Under the pieces are notes generated by a model that saw nothing but the letters and a program-made list of their open reading frames with translations, had not been told where the DNA came from and did no database searches. From NCBI GenBank assembly GCA_033398695.1, contig CM065802.1, positions 145,748,096 to 145,812,095 of the forward strand: 64,000 nt of DNA, read 5' to 3'. The position numbers and the translations under genes are program-made. The number at the start of each line of letters is the position of its first letter. Within the stretch, counting starts at the first letter, position 1. This stretch comes from Orobanche coerulescens. Taxonomy: Eukaryota; Streptophyta; Magnoliopsida; Lamiales; Orobanchaceae. Shown piece by piece: positions 58,966 through 64,000 of the stretch.

Positions 58966-58982
58966 TCCCACAGACATCGCCA
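58966..58982 (-). other. E primer-binding site
   Basis: TGGCGATGTCTGTGGGA on the minus strand lies two bases inside the 5' LTR end. It resembles the TGGCGCCGTCTGTGGG form common in Tat elements, and differs from the tRNA-iMet PBS of the other elements here. Confidence 0.7.
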
Positions 58983-58984
58983 CT

Positions 58985-60122
58985 TGATGTAACCGAGCTA
59001 ATCGGTCACCAAGAACCGAGTTAATCTTAGGAGTTTAGCTAAGAAAACCCAAAATGTATGAAGTATTGTCTTTTTCTCTCTCTCTCTCTAATATGCTGTA
59101 ATCTCAGAATGTGAATGCCCCATGAACCCCCCCCTTCTCCCTTTTATAGGAGGGAGGTGCCTTATTCTCTAAGATCTTCCCTGATTTTCAGGGAAAATCC
59201 CGGATATCCGGGGATTCAGGCTGCGATTTCCCATCCCTGGATTTCCGGGATTGCAAGATATGGGCTCTCAATCCCTGTATCTCAGGGATTCTGTCAGGTG
59301 CGTCAGGATCTTCTTTCTCGAGAGTTCGACCTTCATGAGCTCGGAGGCCTTAGGTCGGCTCCTATTACAAAAGATCATTTAGGTCGGGTCATTCCTATTC
59401 AAATTCGTAGGTTGGGAGACCTTTGAGGTCGGTAACCTTCTAACAGATGTCACAGGTCAGCGGGGCCTCTGAGGTCGGCGCCCTTCTAACAGATCTTTAG
59501 GTCGGCATCCTCTTGTCTAAGAACCTAGGTCGGACTTTATTACTCTAAGAAAACCTTTCTTTACTAAGAGATCGATACTCCGGCCTATATTAGTTATTTT
59601 AAACCGGGTTTTCAGGGAGCGTACATCTGACGTCCTATCAACCAGTCCCCCCTACTCTAGTCGAGCTGTAAGACCGAGTAGAGTAAGATTTGTTTACAAT
59701 CTGACGACCTTGACACAACAGTCCTTGAGATTCCCGTTCCCAGATAACGAGGTTCCTCGGACTTCGTGCGCTTTAATATCCACGTCTTTTCCTCTCCCTG
59801 CCTCCCAACCGTCACGTCTATGGCCAAGTCCAGGTGTTGACCTGCTATAGGTCGGATGAGGCGGTGCCAGATCCAAGCCGTTCTTTTACATGGGGCATCG
59901 GACGCTCCAGATCGCCCGTTATCTTCTTGATTTTCGCCCTCCTTCTCTATAAATAGGAATCATCTACCCCCTTCAGCCATTTCCGCTCTTCTTCCTGCGA
60001 CATAACTAGTGTGAGGGTATTCCGGCGACACTTGCGACCCTGATTTCCTGCCTTCGGTGGTGCTTCTACTACCTTTCTCCGGAGATCTTCCACCCAATCC
60101 CATGGGTATGTTCATCTAAACA
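58985..60122 (-). repeat. E 5' LTR (right)
   Basis: Aligns with 48933-50070 at equal length with few differences. Minus-strand TATA box near 59140-59150. Confidence 0.93.
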
Positions 60123-60145
60123 CCTTTTTAGTTTTTCTTTTGGTT
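60123..60145 (-). other. Polypurine-side sequence outside the E 5' LTR
   Basis: CCTTTTTAGTTTTTCTTTTGG repeats, with about two differences, the bases just inside the 3' LTR at 50071-50093. A normal provirus has target DNA here. It is an untemplated extra copy of the element's own polypurine side. Confidence 0.8.
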
Positions 60146-60182
60146 TGAAAACCTCCCGGGAATAATTTGATACTTAATTATT
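60146..60182. repeat. Right copy of the 37-bp target duplication around E
   Basis: Identical to 48896-48932. After it LTR D continues (ATATTGTATTC). Confidence 0.88.
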
Positions 60183-60664
60183 ATATTGTATTCACGATTA
60201 TTATTTGCTTGTTACATTTTGTATGATTTGATACTTGCACTAGTAAAACAGTGGAGTTTTACTAACCCCCGAGTAATCAGGGGTGGATGTCTGTTTTGCG
60301 TCCAGGTACATGCAGATTCAGGGGAGCAGTCACAGGATTGGCACAAGAGGATGACGAGTTGCGATACTAATCAAGAGTCGAGAGTTGGTAGAGTTTGGTT
60401 GTATTGTTAGAGTTGATCCAGTCTTCCACTGTATTGTATTTCGACCCCTGTGTGGGTAATGTTGTTAGTCAGTTCTGTTGATAGAGTTGTGTGACGTCAT
60501 CGGTCTGTGTGTTTATGTGTAAGTGACCTTAACGGTATGTATTATTATATTGTTTGACCCTGGCCGGGCAAGCATTTGGTTGTTTATGGATGTTTAGCCT
60601 GGTAGATCCTTGTGGAAAGGGTCTACGACGTGTAATATTCCCATACGGTTTTGGGGGTGTTACA
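60183..60664 (+). repeat. D 5' LTR, second segment
   Basis: Carries the AGTGGA hairpin (60242-60263, perfect 8-bp stem), the C-run/G-run hairpin, the upstream arm of the PBS-bracketing stem (60341-60372), and the conserved end GCCTGGTAGATCC to TGTTACA. Confidence 0.93.
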
Positions 60665-60668
60665 TTTA

Positions 60669-60680
60669 TGGTATCGGAGC
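60669..60680 (+). other. D primer-binding site
   Basis: TGGTATCGGAGC, the same one-base variant of the tRNA-iMet type as in C, 4 bp after the LTR end. Confidence 0.88.
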
Positions 60681-62137
60681 TTAGGTTGCGGAAACCTAGG
60701 CTGTCGGGTCGAGTTGAGTTGTGATTTGTCGAGTAATGTGTTGTCTTGTCGTTCGAGTCGTCAGGTGACAAGTTGAGTTGTGCGTAGTCACAACGTGTCG
60801 GATATGTTGTCGGATGAGATTAGTATCGTGGGCGACCGTCATCTCCGTGCGGCCTGTAGACGTAAGTCTCCTCCTTTATGCGTAATACCTGTGTATCTCG
60901 ATTTTATCTTAATGAGTTAATTGCGGTGCATAATTTTATTTGCACGGTGTTGTGAATATAGTTGTATTTAATACGTGTGACATATAGTATATGTATAAAA
61001 CTGGGCCTATTGTTGTTTTACCTTTGAACCATTGTGAGGGGTGGTATGGTGTGAAAATTGAGAACCTTGTTGGGTTTCGAATAAGGTATCGACGATTGAG
61101 TTCGTGAGAAACTCCGAGGAATGGTTTTGTTGTATCTTTAAACTAGATGCTGTGAGATGTATTCAATTGGATTGTGCATGTTGGACTGTATTCCTTTTTC
61201 CGTTGCGTGAGTTCTTTTGTAATGGTTTTTGGCCTGGTAGGTTCCGGCGCGGGACCCATGGCGCTATAATGTTCCATGTAATTATCTGAAATTTTTGGGC
61301 ATTCTAGCCCATTGAGTTATCTTTGAAAACTTTGAGTACCTTAGAAAATAAATTTCGAGACGTACTTTTAAAATGAATTATTTTCTCGTGGTACATCCAA
61401 GGTGCCACAATATGTTTCAAGATTCTTCTACCTCGAGGACCAAAATGTTTTGAGATATTTCCAATGTTTTAGAAACACTTTTACTTAGACCCGAGGGTCG
61501 AATATTTCCGAAAGTTTTTCACGAAAAGAAAGTGTCCTCATTTTTATCGAATGCGAAATAGTTTTCCAAAGTCTCGATAATGATGTTTCACGATTGTATT
61601 TTTTTTTGAAGGTGATACTCAAGATTAATCGGTGTTTTCAAAATTATTTTCAAAAGGAGGTTTTCGTTTTTAAAACCTATCCATTCCCGTTTGAGGGCTG
61701 GGTATGTATGTATGATGTTCGCATTGTCGTTATGATGTTTGCTCCCGAGTATGATCGAATTGGTGGCATGAACGTCGAGGCGTTGCCACGCATTTGTTGT
61801 ACTAGCCCTCTGTGAAAGGGGTGAACTGGTGTTTACTGTTTATCGCCTCGTGGTGATTTGCGTGTTGTCGCACGAGTGTGAGCTGTTGAAGCTTGGGTTT
61901 GTACGTTTGTGTATATGTGTGATTGTTTCATAATGTTTGTAATTATGTGCTGGTTATCGTTCGGGCCGTTGAGGTCGCCGAACGATACCGTCGTTGTTGT
62001 AGTGTTTGTGTGTGTATTACTTTACGATGGTAATCGTTGTATATGATATGTGTTATGATTCTTTGTTGTGCTGAGTTGGCATCTCCGCTATATTGTTTTG
62101 CGACGTTATGCCCCATTGTATCTAGCATTTGTATTTT
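60681..62137 (+). other. D internal region, 5' part, non-coding
   Basis: Positions 60818-60850 are the downstream arm of the PBS-bracketing stem. Sequence near 61320-61680 matches B (43080-43390 on the other strand). I see no gag domain; the short open frames have no family motif. Confidence 0.6.
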
Positions 62138-62275
62138 CGGTATGCCGAGCCGAGGTGTTTCAACCCTGATGTGCCGGGGCATGCACGTGTAAATTGTCCT
62201 TCTCGTCGATGCGCGTTTCAAGTGCGGACTCGAGGGACACCGAATTCAGTTTTGCGAATTGGCTACTGAGACTTT
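62138..62275 (+). pseudogene. D gag zinc-knuckle relic 1
   Basis: RCFNPDVPGHARVNC from 62153 resembles the first G1 knuckle with the second Cys changed to Pro. A second knuckle follows in broken form (CGLEGHRVQFC of G1 is seen as TGCGGACTCGAGGGACACCG). The flanking word GATATCAGGATCGGCTC also matches G1, so this is the homologous gag end with the rest of gag deleted. Confidence 0.65.
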
Positions 62276-62383
62276 CGGAGTTCGCGCTTCAGCACAGATA
62301 TCAGGATCGGCTCTGAGAGACCCATGGGAGATTTTCCTGATGCTTTTTGTGTTGTTACCTTGTTTCCGTTGTTGTGGGTTGCA

Positions 62384-62424
62384 GGGACGACATTTCTTTT
62401 ATAAGAGGTCGGATGTAATACCCG
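62384..62424 (+). other. Relic polypurine/LTR-start junction 1 in D
   Basis: GGGACGACATTTCTTTTA, AGAGGTCGGA, then TGTAATACCCG at 62414 resembles a hairpin, purine tract and LTR start, but it lies 1.2 kb before the real 3' LTR. B has the same relic. Confidence 0.6.
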
Positions 62425-62699
62425 TACTATATTTGACTTCTGCAGTTTCTCCTTCTAAATTCTATCGACTTGCACGTGTTCGTCGATACTTTTTGAACTT
62501 GTTTGATGTCTCAGTTGTCATCGTTCGGACTGGTTGTGACCTTGTTTCAGATCGACCTGTTTGTCATCGTGACCTTTCCGAGTTCGGTTCGATTCTTGTG
62601 AACCTTGTTTGGAAGTAACATCTTTCACTTTCTATCAGTTCTTTTAATGTCTGGAGTTGAAGTGGGGACTTTAGAGTCATTGTTCGACTGTTGTCATTC

Positions 62700-62868
62700 G
62701 ATCGTTGTTGTTCGATCATTGTTAATTGATCATTATTGTTCGATCATTGTCATTCGATCGTTGTTGTTCGATCATTGTTATTTGATCATTATTGTTCGAT
62801 CATTGTTATTTGATCATTGTTGTTCGATCATTGTTATTTGATCGTTGTTGTTCGATCGTTGTTGTTCG
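62700..62868 (+). repeat. 14-bp tandem array with GATC in every unit
   Basis: GATC occurs at 62700, 62714, 62728, 62742, 62756, 62770, 62784, 62798, 62812, 62826, 62840 and 62854, exactly every 14 bp. Units read about TTCGATCATTGTTA. G1 has only a few scattered related words (near 4345-4380), so the array expanded in D. Confidence 0.92.
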
Positions 62869-62936
62869 AATGGGGTTGTCTGACTGTTGTTGCCTGATCT
62901 CGTACTGCAAAGAATATTCGTTCACCGTTAGTCAAC

Positions 62937-62978
62937 TGTTTCGAGTGTGGCCAAGTGGGTCACCGAGCGGTGCATTGT
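62937..62978 (+). pseudogene. D gag zinc-knuckle relic 2
   Basis: CFECGQVGHRAVHC is a perfect CX2CX4HX4C knuckle, isolated from any gag domain. No start codon or open frame of useful length surrounds it. Confidence 0.7.
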
Positions 62979-63151
62979 GAGACCGTTGCCAAGATGTTCG
63001 GGAATTGGGTTTTCGTTCCTACTCGGGGAGTGCCTGGTGGTGACCCGTGATGTAGTTTTGTATCGCACTTCGTGTTGTAATTCTTGTAGAAATTGATATT
63101 TGTTGCGTGAACTTTTTGGTTTTGTTTGTATTCTATCATGATGTTTTATTT

Positions 63152-63200
63152 TAAGTTTCGGGACGAAACTTAATTTTAATAGGATAGAATGTAATATCCT
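63152..63200 (+). other. Relic polypurine/LTR-start junction 2 in D
   Basis: AAGTTTCGGGACGAAACTT hairpin, a decayed purine tract and TGTAATATCC at 63190. A second false 3' end, about 430 bp before the true one. Confidence 0.65.
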
Positions 63201-63581
63201 GTATTCTCGTTTCCCGTTATCTTGAATTGTTTGTGTTTTGACGTCGGACATTTTCTTGTTGATGAGAATCGGAATGATTTCTATCGTAATACTCTATTTA
63301 TTTCTATCGCATAGCCGTTTTATTCGGGTGCGACTTGATGTCGCGTACGTTTCTTTGATTAAATGTGTGCATATGACGTGGTATGTGATGCGTCGTTAAT
63401 TGCTAGTTATTTTTTTGAATCATTGCCGGTGGCGTTGTTATGGTCGTCGTGGGGCGTGTTTTCACGCTGTATGTTCTTTCGCGTTGCTTGTAACGTTTCG
63501 CCGTTGGGCGCGATTTTTTTTCGATTCTTGTGTATCTCGTTGAGTTTTCCTGGTGGGATATTTCTTCTCCCTACTTGATTT

Positions 63582-63618
63582 AAGTTTCGGGACGAAACTT
63601 CTTCTAAGGAGGGTAGAA
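63582..63618 (+). other. D hairpin and polypurine tract
   Basis: AAGTTTCGGGACGAAACTT at 63582-63600 followed by CTTCTAAGGAGGGTAGAA next to the LTR. It is the presumed plus-strand primer region. Confidence 0.82.
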
Positions 63619-64000
63619 TGTAATATCCGCAATTTTGGATTTTCGGTAATTTTCTTTTTTCGGCGGAGGTCTGTTTTGACGACTCGCTTGGGACCGTCTC
63701 GTCATTCTGTGAATGATTAATTCTGCACTTTTTGTCATCCGAGTTCGTTTCGGTGTCGTTCTGTTGAATTCCGTGTTCTTTAGCGACTTTTCCCCGTACG
63801 AGTTCGACTTTGCTAAATCACCATTAATTTTTGGAAACTCCAAAAATTCTTAATCTTTGCAATATTATAAAGCATCAAGTTAGCTTTCCAATGGTTCAAA
63901 CGGTGAGTCAATCGGAGTCCGGACGAAGGATTTATGGTCGATATAGCTAAGTCACTCACATGTTCCAGTTTTGGCCGAGCGACTGCCCGGAAGGGCGGCA
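63619..64000 (+). repeat. D 3' LTR, start
   Basis: TGTAATATCCGC aligns with 46620 and following through to the window end, with an extra piece near 63836-63860 that the 5' LTR lacks. Confidence 0.92.

Larger units (their letters stand above)
48933..60122 (-). mobile_element. E: Ty3/gypsy Tat-lineage element with antisense gene
   Basis: LTRs at 48933-50070 and 58985-60122, both 1138 bp and very similar. Minus-strand gag-pol occupies 58922-53580 and includes a second, archaeal-type RNase H domain, the hallmark of the Tat lineage. A three-exon antisense gene lies between the left (3') LTR and pol on the plus strand, with a 54-bp tandem array between them. It is inserted in the 5' LTR of D with a 37-bp target duplication. 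High LTR similarity, few lesions and nesting make it the youngest insertion of its branch. Confidence 0.93.
46620..64000 (+). mobile_element. D: Ty3/gypsy element of the B family, hosts E
   Basis: 5' LTR 46620-48932 plus 60183-60664 (about 2.8 kb without E), PBS, internal region 60665-63618, then a 3' LTR from 63619 that runs off the window. LTR starts of D and B align closely, and their internal regions share blocks, so they are one family. The coding remnant is limited to two isolated zinc knuckles. The 5' LTR lacks a short piece (around the CTCCAAAAATTC word) present in the 3' LTR. Confidence 0.9.

Noticed and set aside
1..64000. Host protein-coding genes, tRNA, rRNA or organelle DNA
   Set aside because: All recognisable coding blocks are gag, pol or element accessory ORFs; the gene-like leader words in LTRs (AACCCTA, splice-like sites) belong to the elements.

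Overview
This window is a plant nuclear repeat block. I see no host gene, rRNA or tRNA gene. Almost every base belongs to LTR retrotransposons inserted into one another, plus two smaller DNA-transposon-like insertions. PBS sequences of the initiator-tRNA-Met type, Ty1/copia SIRE-like elements, Ty3/gypsy chromovirus (Tekay-like) and Tat elements, a CACTA element and abundant C-to-T decay all point to a large, heavily methylated flowering-plant genome, most likely a eudicot. The species cannot be fixed from the sequence.

Layout, left to right (element names are mine). G1, 1-7301 (+): gag-only Ty3/gypsy element with 2.6 kb LTRs, the 5' LTR cut by the window edge. F, 7302-9240 (-): part of another gypsy LTR into which G1 inserted. 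9241-9560: tail of a copia element ending in a polypurine tract. K1, 9561-18295 (+): decayed Ty1/copia with an extra ORF between pol and the 3' LTR. K2, 18296-29347 (+): a second copia inside the K1 3' LTR. K2 is interrupted by A, 20364-23813 (-; a gypsy LTR fragment that itself holds a CACTA element at 21591-22442), and by a MITE-like insert at 25211-26138. B, 29348-46619 (-): coding-poor gypsy inserted in the K2 RNase H region. B holds C, 29671-38886 (-): a complete but dead chromovirus with a perfect 5-bp target duplication. D, 46620-64000 (+): gypsy inserted in the right LTR of B, its 3' LTR cut by the window end. D holds E, 48933-60122 (-): a Tat element with nearly intact gag-pol and a spliced antisense gene. 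Insertion order follows from the nesting: K1, then K2, then B, then C and D independently, then E inside D.

The elements share regulatory architecture beyond homology. Six LTR families (five gypsy, one copia) carry arrays of short CpG-containing palindromes just upstream of the TATA box. The palindrome sequence differs by family, but copies sit in pairs about 20-24 bp apart (18-19 bp in C). The same 12-bp motif is used by a Ty3 element (G1) and a Ty1 element (K1), and K1 repeats the module ahead of its accessory ORF. The gypsy LTRs also share a covarying hairpin with an AGTGGA loop, a covarying stem that brackets the primer-binding site, and a hairpin next to the polypurine tract. E is flanked by a 37-bp target duplication and carries about 23 bp of its own polypurine-side sequence outside the 5' LTR, which suggests an abnormal integration.

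Functionally the block looks dead: gag and pol are broken in K1, K2 and C and missing from G1, B and D. E is closest to intact, with five in-frame stops, at least four of which are best explained by C-to-T changes. All reading was by eye; LTR divergence and fold statements are not computed.
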